Source of the DNA: Streptomyces smaragdinus
Lineage (GTDB): Bacteria > Actinomycetota > Actinomycetes > Streptomycetales > Streptomycetaceae
Assembly: GCF_009604385.1 (NCBI RefSeq)
Contig: NZ_WEGJ01000005.1
Coordinates: 1-64,000 of the forward strand
Direction: 5' to 3'
DNA length: 64,000 bases
Part shown: piece by piece, positions 1 through 7,320 of the stretch
Numbering within the stretch: position 1 is the stretch's first letter
Layout: the number at the start of each line of letters is the position of its first letter
Notes under the pieces: model-generated
Databases searched by the model: none
Told to the model about the DNA's origin: nothing
Seen by the model: only the letters and a program-made list of their open reading frames with translations
Program-made: the position numbers and the translations under genes

Positions 1-85
1 CCGCGTCCTTCTCCTGCTGCTGCATCAACTCGGCTCCCGTGCGTACGATGTCCGAACTGTTGTGGGAGCCACGTGCCTTGCCCAT
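1..85 (-). CDS. Possible 5' end of a gene leaving the window
   Basis: On the minus strand an ATG at 85 opens 28 codons without a stop up to the window edge. The start is preceded by a good ribosome-binding site (GGGAAGGA, about 6 nt upstream). The peptide begins MGKARGSHNSSDIVRTGAEL and then has a QQQEKDA stretch. Too little is visible to assign a family. The good Shine-Dalgarno and the absence of stops are the only support, so it could also be chance. Confidence 0.35.
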   Translation of the reverse strand, partial: MGKARGSHNSSDIVRTGAELMQQQEKDA

Positions 86-223
86 GATGATCCTTCCCGG
101 CACCAGTCACTCTGATGCCAACCGGTCATACCGGGCATACACAAACCACGCGACAGGCCCTCCCCTGGCGACGTGGCGCGATTCGTCACTTCTGGTGATG
201 TGCTTGCGGAGGCCGGGACGCGA

Positions 224-287
224 CAACGGAGTTCCCGGTAGGACAGAAGATCGACCAAGATCCGACTGTCCGTGAGGAACTCCGTTG
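224..287. promoter_or_regulatory. Nested inverted repeat over the transposase start
   Basis: A perfect 12-bp inverted repeat (CAACGGAGTTCC at 224-235, its complement at 276-287) encloses a second 6-bp one (GGACAG 241-246, CTGTCC 266-271). The right outer arm contains the TTG start at 285. In RNA this would be a strong hairpin hiding the transposase start. IS10 and IS50 use comparable structures to block translation of transcripts entering from outside; applying that role here is inference. Confidence 0.55.
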
Positions 288-1799
288 GATACTCAGTGTG
301 CCATCGTCCGCATGCCGTCTGCCATCGCCAAGGTCAGCCGGCCCCCGTCGAACAGGCTGGTGGCGCCCTTGGACCGCCGCTTTGGCGAACGCATCCGCCT
401 CGGCGTGTTGACCGAGGAGATCAGCCCTGAACTGATCGACGAGGTAGTGGAGTTGACCGGATGCGGCGAGCGTCGCCGCCGGTTGATGCCGGCTCGGGCA
501 GTGGTCTACTTCGTCCTGGCGTTGTGCCTGTTCAGCAGCGCCGACAGTGCCGGACCGCCGGGATACCGATCGGTCCTACGCACCTTGACGGAGAAGCTGC
601 GGCATCTGCCGGGCCTGTGCGTGCAGCGGCTGCCCACCAGTTCGGCCCTGACACGGGCCCGACAGCGACTGGGCGACAAACCGCTGCAGGCCTTGTTCGA
701 GCGGCGGTGCGGCACGCTGGCCACACCCCTCACTCCAGGTACGTTCGCCTTCGGGCTGAGGCTGGTCGCCTGGGACGGCACCGCGCTGGATGTCCCCGAC
801 ACCCCGGCAAACGCAGCCGAGTTCGGTTTCACGGGCAAGGATAGTGTCAACCAGAGCGGACACCCGCAGGTCCGCCTGATGGCATTGACGGAGTGCGGCA
901 CCCATGCCCTGGTCGATGCGGCCTTCGACGCTGTGGCGAAGTTCAGCGAGCACAAGCTCGCCCGTCGGCTGCTGGCCTCCCTGCGACCGGACATGCTGCT
1001 GCTGGCCGACCGCAACTTCGCCGGACACCAGCTGTGGGGCCTGGCCCGCGCCACCGGCGCCCACCTGGCCTGGCGGATCAAGAAGAACCTGGTCTTCGTG
1101 CCGCTGCGGGTGCTGTCCGACGGGTCCTACCTCTCCATCATGCGCACGCCCGCCGAGAACATTCGCCACGGTCAGGCCCGCGCGGCCGGACGCACCCTGG
1201 CCGAGCCGCCCCAGGGACACCTGGTGCGGATCATCGAGTACACCGTGACCGTCCGCCCGCAGGCCGGCCCGCCCCGCACCGAGACGTTCCGGCTGGTCAC
1301 CAGCCTGCTTGACCACCGCCTCGCCCCGGCCCACCAGCTGGCAACGGCATATCACCAGCGGTGGGAGATCGAAAACGGATTCGCGGAACTGAAGAACCGC
1401 CTGCGCGGCGCCGGATTCATCCTGCGTTCCAAGGCGCCCGAACTGGTCTGCCAGGAGATCTACGCCCTTCTCACCGTCTACCAGGCACTGTGCGCACTGC
1501 AGACACGCACGGCAGAACACGGCGGGACCGATCCCGACCGGATTTCCTTCACCGTCACCGTGCAGGTCGCCCGGCTGGCCGTCGCTGCCCAGGCCGCGGC
1601 AGACGCCATCACACTGGCCGCCGCCCACCGCGAGATCACCACAGAGCTCTTGGCCGCCCTCCTCCCGCCCCGCCGCAACCGGCAGTGCCAACGCATCAAG
1701 AAGCCGTCCAAGAACACCTTCGAGGTCAGAAAGCGAGACCAGCCCCGCACTCCCAGTAACGTCCGCTACACACTCAAAGTCACCAAGCACCCCACCTGA
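285..1799 (+). CDS. IS4-family transposase
   Basis: 504-aa DDE transposase. The N-terminal quarter resembles the IS4 transposase N-terminal domain. The RNase H-like catalytic residues are visible: D164 in VAWDGT, D242 in LADRNFAG, and the IS4 signature Y356-x2-R359-x3-E363-x6-K370 in the segment YHQRWEIENGFAELK. Length is normal for actinobacterial IS4 elements. The first in-frame start is TTG 285; ATG 312 (MPSAIAKVSR) is an alternative that leaves the 224-287 hairpin entirely upstream. I could not find matching terminal inverted repeats, so the element boundaries are undefined. The reading frame is intact. Confidence 0.93.
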   Translation: MDTQCAIVRMPSAIAKVSRPPSNRLVAPLDRRFGERIRLGVLTEEISPELIDEVVELTGCGERRRRLMPARAVVYFVLALCLFSSADSAGPPGYRSVLRTLTEKLRHLPGLCVQRLPTSSALTRARQRLGDKPLQALFERRCGTLATPLTPGTFAFGLRLVAWDGTALDVPDTPANAAEFGFTGKDSVNQSGHPQVRLMALTECGTHALVDAAFDAVAKFSEHKLARRLLASLRPDMLLLADRNFAGHQLWGLARATGAHLAWRIKKNLVFVPLRVLSDGSYLSIMRTPAENIRHGQARAAGRTLAEPPQGHLVRIIEYTVTVRPQAGPPRTETFRLVTSLLDHRLAPAHQLATAYHQRWEIENGFAELKNRLRGAGFILRSKAPELVCQEIYALLTVYQALCALQTRTAEHGGTDPDRISFTVTVQVARLAVAAQAAADAITLAAAHREITTELLAALLPPRRNRQCQRIKKPSKNTFEVRKRDQPRTPSNVRYTLKVTKHPT

Positions 1800-2385
1800 C
1801 CTGCACCGACGCACTAACTCACCGGCATTGCTGGTCAGGGGCACTTTCTGCCTACGCTATCACCAGTCGGACAGCCCGCCGCGTGAAAGCGCGAGGCTAA
1901 GATCTGAGCCGCAGCCCCCACCGCCACTGAGCCCGGTGTTACGGGTTGAGCGGGATGATTGCGCAAATGGTCAGTGCGCCCGTGCTGAGCTGTGGATTCT
2001 CTGGTTCCAATGGTCTGGGCTCCCTGCCGGGGGCACTCCGGATCAAGGCCCTGACCAGCAGAAATGCCGGTCGGGGTCTTTCTTGTGCATGCCAAAACAG
2101 CAACGGCTCACGTTGTCGTGTGCAGTTAGCTGTCAGCAGGGCGTTGAGCTGGGCTTTTCTCGGCCGACGGCGGTGGGTGCGGGGGTGAGTTGTCCCGGGA
2201 GTCTCTGTGTTGGGGGACGTTGTGGGACATGCGCGGGATCAACGCGGTGGTGCGTACCCGGGTGGTGTGGTCATGTGGCCTCTGAGCTGGTCTTTTCCTG
2301 CTTCGGCGTGGTGTGGGGCGACGGCCTGTGCAGCCGTTTCACTTTCTTGCGGTGGCCGAAGGTGGGGCGGTCCGTGGCTTTCCGG
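1800..2385. other. Non-coding stretch with an inverted repeat (IS end?)
   Basis: No convincing gene on either strand; open frames here lack ribosome-binding sites and coding-type codon bias. An imperfect inverted repeat is present: ACCGGCATTGCTGGTCAGGG at 1821-1840 returns as its complement at 2048-2071 with 3 extra nt. The left copy starts 21 bp after the transposase stop, where the IS right end is expected. This may be an IS end plus a remnant of a related element. Confidence 0.4.
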
Positions 2386-3548
2386 TCAGGCGGTGTCGGG
2401 TGCCGGGTTCCAGGTGGCCAGCAGGGTGGCGGCGGGGGCAGCCCAGTCGGTGGGGTCGGCCAGGAGGTCGATCGTGGTCATGGGGGTGGCCGGGGTGAGG
2501 AGTTGCGTCGCGATGCCGTGCGGGACCCAGAGGGCGGCGGTGGCGCGGTCCCAGTCGACGGCCGTCTGGTAGACGGCGATGACTGCCAGGTGCCAGGGGG
2601 TGAGTGGATCGCGTGCCTCGACGTCGTACACGGAGTCGCTGCGTGGCGGGATCTGGACGGCGATCAGCCGCCAGGGGCGGTGTGCCGATTCCTCGACGGC
2701 ACGGTCTCGGGACTGCCGGGTCCATGATTCGGTGAGTCTGTTCAGACAGGCTTCGGCTGCGGCGCGGCCGTTGCGGCGGCGGCCGAGGGCCCGGTGGAGC
2801 TCCTCCTGGGCGTCCAGGGCCGCGTCGGTCGGCACGGCGGCGCTCCAGCGGGCGCCTTCGCGCCACGCCTCCCAGAGTCGGTGCAGTACCTGCGGGGCGT
2901 CCTGCCCGAAGACCTGCAGGCCGGTGTCGGGGGCGGGCTCGGGTTCGGGGAGTGCGGTGACGGCGGCTGCCTCGGCGAGGGCGCGAGGCTGGTAGAAGCG
3001 GGCCAGAAGGCGGCGTTGCTGTTCGCAGAGTTCGGCCTGGGCGGCCAGAGCGGGGGCGGCCCAGGTGCGCAGCCATGGGCAGGCGGCGAGTGCGGCGCCG
3101 GCAGTGCTGAGCCGGTGCTGGGTGGCCCGCCAGGCGTGCCGCAGATGGTGCCGGCAGGTTCTGGCTGTCTCGTGACGGCTCCCGGCGTCGGTGCCTTCCT
3201 CGTGGTCCGGGAAGTCTCCTGATGCCAGGATGCGTGCGGACTCGGCGACCTCAGCCTCCTGCGGCAGCTGTCTGGTGGGGTCGTTGTTGTCGGGGTGGAG
3301 GGCCGCGATGGCGTCCAGGGCGCGGAGGAAGTCCGGCCAGGGGTGGTTGCGGGGGAGGGGCCAGCGGCAGTGGTCGTGCGGGCACAGCCGGGTCAGGGTC
3401 TCCCCGTTCAGTGTGATTGTGACGGCGCGTACCTGGGTCGCTTTGCGCAGGTAGGGGCAGTCCTCGGTGGCGTGGAGGGCGGCGGTCTCGGACCGCTCAG
3501 GGACGGGGTGAGTCCGAGGGGGAGGCCGACGGTCTTGATGGGCGGCAT
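2386..3548 (-). pseudogene. Frameshifted gene, Cys/His-containing protein of unknown function
   Basis: On the minus strand one frame stays open from about 3560 to the TGA at 2386 with typical Streptomyces codon bias, but has no ATG/GTG/TTG before an internal GTG at 2835. A good N-terminus (ATG 3548, MPPIKTVGLPLGLTPSLS) lies in another frame and runs into the main frame around 3490-3535. The two join if one nucleotide has been lost near the C-runs there. The continuation reads HATEDCPYLRK, then LCPHDHCRW, a Cys/His cluster that could bind zinc, then about 330 residues rich in Leu, Arg and Trp. I do not recognise the family. The break may be a real mutation or a sequencing error. Confidence 0.6.
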
Positions 3549-3820
3549 GTGGTCACCGGGTGGGCTCCACCAGAGCGCGGCCGAGGGTGGGCGACGGGGA
3601 CCCGCCGGCCCAGAACGTCCCCGTACAGTGGTGCGGTCGGCGGGACCTCGTCGGTGCGGTGGGTTCGGGAATTCCCGATCGCCTCCACCTCTTACGTGGC
3701 CCCGGCCGAAGGTTGCTTGTGCAGCTGTCCGACGTGCCCTCCGCGAGTTTCGAAGCCGAGTTAGGCGGGCGGCCACCGCCGTGTGGCGGTGTCGCCGATC
3801 TTGGTGCGGGCAGGGCGTGG
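3549..3820. other. Intergenic region without a recognised feature
   Basis: Downstream of the DUF397 gene and upstream of the pseudogene on the same strand. I see no gene, RNA or strong terminator in it. It presumably holds the promoter of the 2386-3548 gene. Confidence 0.4.
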
Positions 3821-4033
3821 TTACCCGTAGTTCTTGGCGAATTCGACGAGGCTGGTGAAGCTTTCGCGGGTGAGGGTCAGGTGGGGGCCGTTGGGGTCTT
3901 TGCTGTCGCGGATCAGGTAGTCGCCTGTGGCGCGGGCGTGGTCCGGGGCCCACTCGATGCAGTTGCCGCCTTCGCCGCCGCTGTACGTGCTCTTGACCCA
4001 ACGCTGCAGTCGGGGGGTGTGCGTGCTGGTCAT
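3821..4033 (-). CDS. DUF397 small protein (WhiJ-associated type)
   Basis: 70-aa protein with the DUF397 core: WVKSTYSGGEGGNCIEWAP, then a strand reading IRDSKDPNGPHLTLT. Its ATG (4033) overlaps the TGA of the upstream regulator by 4 nt (ATGA), so the two are translationally coupled. In Streptomyces, DUF397 proteins are encoded next to XRE/DUF5753 regulators; the best studied pair is WhiJ and its partner, which affect sporulation. It probably works as a small partner or antagonist of the adjacent regulator; that role is inferred from the family. Length is typical. Confidence 0.9.
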   Translation of the reverse strand: MTSTHTPRLQRWVKSTYSGGEGGNCIEWAPDHARATGDYLIRDSKDPNGPHLTLTRESFTSLVEFAKNYG

Positions 4034-4848
4034 CTGGCGTACTCCTCCGCGATGTCTCGAAACAGGGCCAAGGATTCCTCGGGGTCGCGAGCGGATGCCC
4101 GCATGCGTTCGTACGTTGTGCGCGCGTCGGCAACCGCTGCGGCGGAGTCCGTGACGTGTCCTTGTCCCCTGCTCTCCGAGTACAGGACTGTAGCCCCGTC
4201 GGCGGGGGTCAGCAGGATGAATGGCAGGGACGATGCCGGGGCGCCCGCGCTGAAGCGCAGCACTTGTAGCGTGATGTGGGGGTTTCCTGCCTCCGAAGCA
4301 AGGTGTCGGAGTTGATCGGCCATGACGGCTCGGTTGCCCACCTCGGTTCGGAGTGCCGATTCGTGCAGGATGACCCACAGGAGCGGAGGGTCATCGTGCT
4401 CGAGGACTCCGCGACGGGCAAGCCGGGCTTCAACCCTGGCCTTGATCTGGTCGTCTGTCTCGCGGGGGTGCGTGGCCCGGAATGTGGCTTCGGCGTAGGC
4501 CGAAGTCTGCAACATGCCCATGATCAGGGCATTGGAGTAGTCCTCGATCTGGCTGGATTGCTTCTCCAGGTTGATGTACGGCACGAACCAGCCCGGGTGT
4601 CCGCGTTCGCTCACCCTGACCAGCAACCGCGTGAAGTAGCCCGACGTGTTGAAGAAGCGGTCGCAGCCCTTGGCGAAGTGCATGGACGGGAGGGCCTTGC
4701 CGGTCTTGGCCTTGGAGACGTACGGCTCCTTGTAGCCGGTGAACTCGGCCAGTTCTCGTTGCTTGGCGCCCTTGTGTTCGAGGGCGGCCTCCAGCTCGCG
4801 GCCGAACCATTCGAGGCCGTTCGCCGGCTCGGGTGAAGGTTCGTTCAT
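4030..4848 (-). CDS. XRE-family regulator with DUF5753 domain (WhiJ-like)
   Basis: 272-aa cytoplasmic DNA-binding protein. Residues about 12-70 form a helix-turn-helix of XRE type (LEAALEHKGAKQRELAEFTG, then YVSKAKTGKALPS). Residues about 90-265 match the DUF5753 sensor domain (YSNALIMGMLQTSAYAEA, later LRHLASEAGNPHITLQVL). It is coupled to the DUF397 gene and divergent from an HATPase gene, the arrangement of Streptomyces whiJ/abaA-like loci. Autoregulation through the palindromes at 4869-4898 is likely but unproven. Many such triads occur per genome, so the specific output cannot be read from sequence. Confidence 0.9.
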   Translation of the reverse strand: MNEPSPEPANGLEWFGRELEAALEHKGAKQRELAEFTGYKEPYVSKAKTGKALPSMHFAKGCDRFFNTSGYFTRLLVRVSERGHPGWFVPYINLEKQSSQIEDYSNALIMGMLQTSAYAEATFRATHPRETDDQIKARVEARLARRGVLEHDDPPLLWVILHESALRTEVGNRAVMADQLRHLASEAGNPHITLQVLRFSAGAPASSLPFILLTPADGATVLYSESRGQGHVTDSAAAVADARTTYERMRASARDPEESLALFRDIAEEYAR

Positions 4849-4868
4849 GCGTGCAATTCGCCTGCTTT

Positions 4869-4898
4869 CCAGGGGTGTTGGAAATGGATTTCCCCTGG
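4869..4898. promoter_or_regulatory. Candidate operator of the WhiJ-like locus
   Basis: Two palindromes interlock in the 119-bp divergent region. GGAAATGGATTTCC (4880-4893) has 6-bp arms around 2 nt, and CCAGGGG (4869-4875) pairs with CCCCTGG (4892-4898). They lie 20-50 bp upstream of the regulator start, a usual place for an XRE autorepressor site. Confidence 0.45.
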
Positions 4899-4967
4899 TG
4901 AGGGTATGCCGACGCCGCCATTCTGTGAGAGGAAAGTCACACAGAGTGGTGAGATGGGTGAACGGCA

Positions 4968-5657
4968 GTGTATGGAGCAGCGGCGGGTTTGGAGACGGTG
5001 GTCGGGGGTCGGGCGCGGGATGCCGAGTGGGTGCGGGACGAACTGCGGGAGGCGCTTGAAGGGGTGGGGGTTCGGTTGCCCTCCCTGGGGGTGGATGTTG
5101 TTTCGTATGCCGGGGCCGGGCCGCTCGTGCTGATCGAGTTGGGGCGCTGCAACATGGCTACGGCCCTGGTGTTGGCCTCCGTGCTTCGGTCCGGTTCCTG
5201 TGAGCGGCGGGGGGATGGCGTCGAGCGCGTCGAGCGGCAGAGTTTTGCGCTGGAGGCCGGGGCTGTTGGGGCCGCGCGGGGTTTTCTGCGGGGGGTGCTG
5301 AGGGCCTGGGGTGTGGGGGAGCGGGTGGACGACATGGTGCTGTGTCTGTCTGAGCTGGCGGCGAACGCCGTGTTGCACGCGGGCGGGGGTGGGGATGGGT
5401 TCGGTGTTGAGGTCTCGTACGGGCAGGGGTGTGTGCGGATCGCCGTCTCCGACGGGTGTCCGGTCGTGCCGGTGGATCGGTGTCCCTCGGTGGACGAGGG
5501 CAGTGGGCGTGGGCTGATGCTCGTGCGGGCGCTGGCCGATCGGCAGGGGACCTCGGTGGGCTTTCTCGGTAAGGCCGTGTGGGCTTCGTTCGATGTGGTG
5601 GTTTCTGGGGCCGACAGTGCCGACCGGACTGCTGCGGCAGGTGGAATTGCTCGGTGA
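4968..5657 (+). CDS. HATPase-domain protein (anti-sigma/RsbW-like), WhiJ-type locus
   Basis: 229 aa from GTG 4968. The C-terminal half is a GHKL ATPase: the N-box LSELAANAVLHAG binds Mg-ATP, followed by a D-containing G1-like motif (VSDGCPVVP) and a glycine-rich G2 (DEGSGRGLMLVRALAD). The N-terminal about 90 residues are not recognised. Such proteins are RsbW-like kinases that bind sigma or anti-sigma partners. It stands divergently next to the XRE/DUF397 pair, matching WhiJ-type triads, so it probably belongs to the same switch. No membrane segment is visible. Confidence 0.85.
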   Translation: MYGAAAGLETVVGGRARDAEWVRDELREALEGVGVRLPSLGVDVVSYAGAGPLVLIELGRCNMATALVLASVLRSGSCERRGDGVERVERQSFALEAGAVGAARGFLRGVLRAWGVGERVDDMVLCLSELAANAVLHAGGGGDGFGVEVSYGQGCVRIAVSDGCPVVPVDRCPSVDEGSGRGLMLVRALADRQGTSVGFLGKAVWASFDVVVSGADSADRTAAAGGIAR

Positions 5658-5676
5658 GTCCGGCGTGGCCGGACGG

Positions 5677-6531
5677 TCACCCCGCCGCCTGCAGTGTTGT
5701 CTCCAACGGCGTTGCCGGGCGGCCCATCAGGTCGGCGAGAGTCGGGTCGACGACGTCGAACTCGCCGTGGCGGGCGGCGTGGAACATGCCCAGCAGCATC
5801 CTTGCCTGGTCGTCCGGGACGCCGTGCTTGATCAGGCCGGCGACCCACTCCTCGTCCTCGGTGAGGACTCGGCGGATCGTGCGCCCGGACGAGTGGCTGA
5901 GCAGTGCCGCGACGTCGGCGAGATCGAGTGCGGCCGGTCCGGTCAGAGGGGCGGTCGCGCCGGTGAGCTCCGGCTCGTCGAGCAGGATGCGGACCGCTGC
6001 CAGGGCCAGGTCGTCGTGGCTCGTCCAGGAGAACGGGCCGTCCGCCGGCGCTGTCAGCTCACCGGTCTGCAGGGCCGGTCCCAGCAGGCGCGGCACCGTG
6101 CCGGCGTAGAAGCCGTTGCGCAGGGCGACGAAGTCGACCGGCGACTCGGCCAGTAGCTGTTCCGTTGCCGCGTGGTCGGGCATCGGGGCGAAGAGGGAGG
6201 CCGGGGCGGCGGCCTGATGGCTTGTGTAGACGATTCGGCGTACTCCCGCCTCGGCTGCGGCGTGGATCGCGTGTGTGTGCTGGGCGATCGCCTCGGGTCC
6301 AGTGGTCCCGGCCGAGATCAGCAGTACCTGGTCGGCCCCGGTGAAGGCGGTGGTGAGGGCGTCGGGCCGGGTGTAGTCGCCGTGGCGGACCTGAATGCCG
6401 CGGTCGGCGAGGTCCTTCGCTCGTTCCGGTGTGCGCGCGCTCGCGGCGAATCGGTCGGTCGGGAGGCGGTCGAGAAGCTGCTGGACGATCCGGGATCCGA
6501 GCTGCCCGGTGGCGCCGGTGACGACGATCAT
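5677..6531 (-). CDS. NmrA-like NAD(P)-binding oxidoreductase (QorB/azoreductase type)
   Basis: 284-aa atypical SDR. The N-terminal Rossmann motif VVTGATGQLGSRIV (GxxGxxG) binds NAD(P). The second half has NmrA/QOR2-type features (RNGFYAGTVPRLLG, then SWTSHDDLALAAVRILL). There is no classical YxxxK, as is usual for NmrA-like members. E. coli QorB (YtfG) reduces quinones with NADPH; the substrate here is unknown. It is transcribed divergently from a TetR regulator with palindromes between them, so it is probably that regulator's target. Confidence 0.88.
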   Translation of the reverse strand: MIVVTGATGQLGSRIVQQLLDRLPTDRFAASARTPERAKDLADRGIQVRHGDYTRPDALTTAFTGADQVLLISAGTTGPEAIAQHTHAIHAAAEAGVRRIVYTSHQAAAPASLFAPMPDHAATEQLLAESPVDFVALRNGFYAGTVPRLLGPALQTGELTAPADGPFSWTSHDDLALAAVRILLDEPELTGATAPLTGPAALDLADVAALLSHSSGRTIRRVLTEDEEWVAGLIKHGVPDDQARMLLGMFHAARHGEFDVVDPTLADLMGRPATPLETTLQAAG

Positions 6532-6554
6532 CTGGACTCCTTGGTATCGATGGA

Positions 6555-6605
6555 AACATTTTGATGTTAGCGCTGGAATATCGCCGATATCAAGAGTCTG
6601 CTAAC
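6555..6605. promoter_or_regulatory. Palindromic operator region between NmrA-like and TetR genes
   Basis: Within 83 bp separating the divergent starts there are three symmetrical elements: AACAT-N4-ATGTT (6555-6568), ATATCG-C-CGATAT (6578-6590) and the wider pair GTTAGC (6566-6571) / GCTAAC (6600-6605). The last two share nearly the same centre, giving a 40-bp dyad typical for a TetR dimer pair. Local sequence is AT-rich relative to its surroundings. Confidence 0.55.
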
Positions 6606-6614
6606 GTTGGAACC

Positions 6615-7310
6615 ATGGTTGCCGCATCCGAACGTTCCCGAACCGCCGTGGTCGAGGCCGCGTCGCGGCTCCTGCGTGAGCAGGGTGTCGCCGCGGTCAC
6701 CACCCGCGCGGTGGCACAGGAGGCCGGAGTCCAGCCGCCCGCGATCTACCGCTGGTTCGGGGACAAGGACGGTCTGCTCGACGGCGTCGCCGAGTACGAG
6801 ATGGCGGCGTACGTGGCGACCAAGGCGCAGGCCCCGGCCGTCACGGATCCGATCGCGGGCCTCCGCGCCGGGTGGGAGGCGCACGTGGGTTTCGCGCTGG
6901 CCAATCCGGCGCTGTTCGCGCTCTTCAGCGATCCCGACCGGGCGCGTACGTCACCGGCGATGGACGCCGGGCGCGAGGTCCTCGGTGAGCGCGTCCGCCG
7001 GGTGGCGGAGCAGGGGCGGCTCGCGGTGAGCGAGCGTCGTGCGGTCGAGATGATCCAGGCCGCCGGCAGCGGTGCGGTGCTCACCCTGCTCGCGCTTGAC
7101 CCGGCCGACCGCGATCCCCGCCTCGCCGACGCGATGTACGACGCGGTCGCCCGCGCGATCCTGACCGACGCGCCGACGCTGCCGGCTGATACGCCGGTGG
7201 GTGCCGCGGTCACTTTTCGCGCGCTCATACCCGAGCTCGACGCGTTGAGCGACGCCGAACGAGCGCTGATGCTCGAATGGCTTGAGCGCGCCATCGCCGC
7301 CGGCGACTGA
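6615..7310 (+). CDS. TetR/AcrR-family transcriptional regulator
   Basis: 231 aa from ATG 6615. The N-terminal helix-turn-helix is classical: AASRLLREQGVAAVTTRAVAQ, then AGVQPPAIYRWFGDKDGLLDGV. The remaining about 170 residues form the helical ligand and dimer domain, with no recognised ligand signature. An upstream in-frame ATG at 6561 would lie inside the operator palindromes, so 6615 is preferred. It likely represses itself and the divergent NmrA-like oxidoreductase. Its stop is 10 bp from the stop of the convergent acyltransferase gene. Confidence 0.93.
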   Translation: MVAASERSRTAVVEAASRLLREQGVAAVTTRAVAQEAGVQPPAIYRWFGDKDGLLDGVAEYEMAAYVATKAQAPAVTDPIAGLRAGWEAHVGFALANPALFALFSDPDRARTSPAMDAGREVLGERVRRVAEQGRLAVSERRAVEMIQAAGSGAVLTLLALDPADRDPRLADAMYDAVARAILTDAPTLPADTPVGAAVTFRALIPELDALSDAERALMLEWLERAIAAGD

Positions 7311-7320
7311 GCGTCGGCTC

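Noticed and set aside
1..2385. Defined IS ends with target-site duplication
   Set aside because: No pair of matching terminal repeats flanking the transposase could be found by eye.
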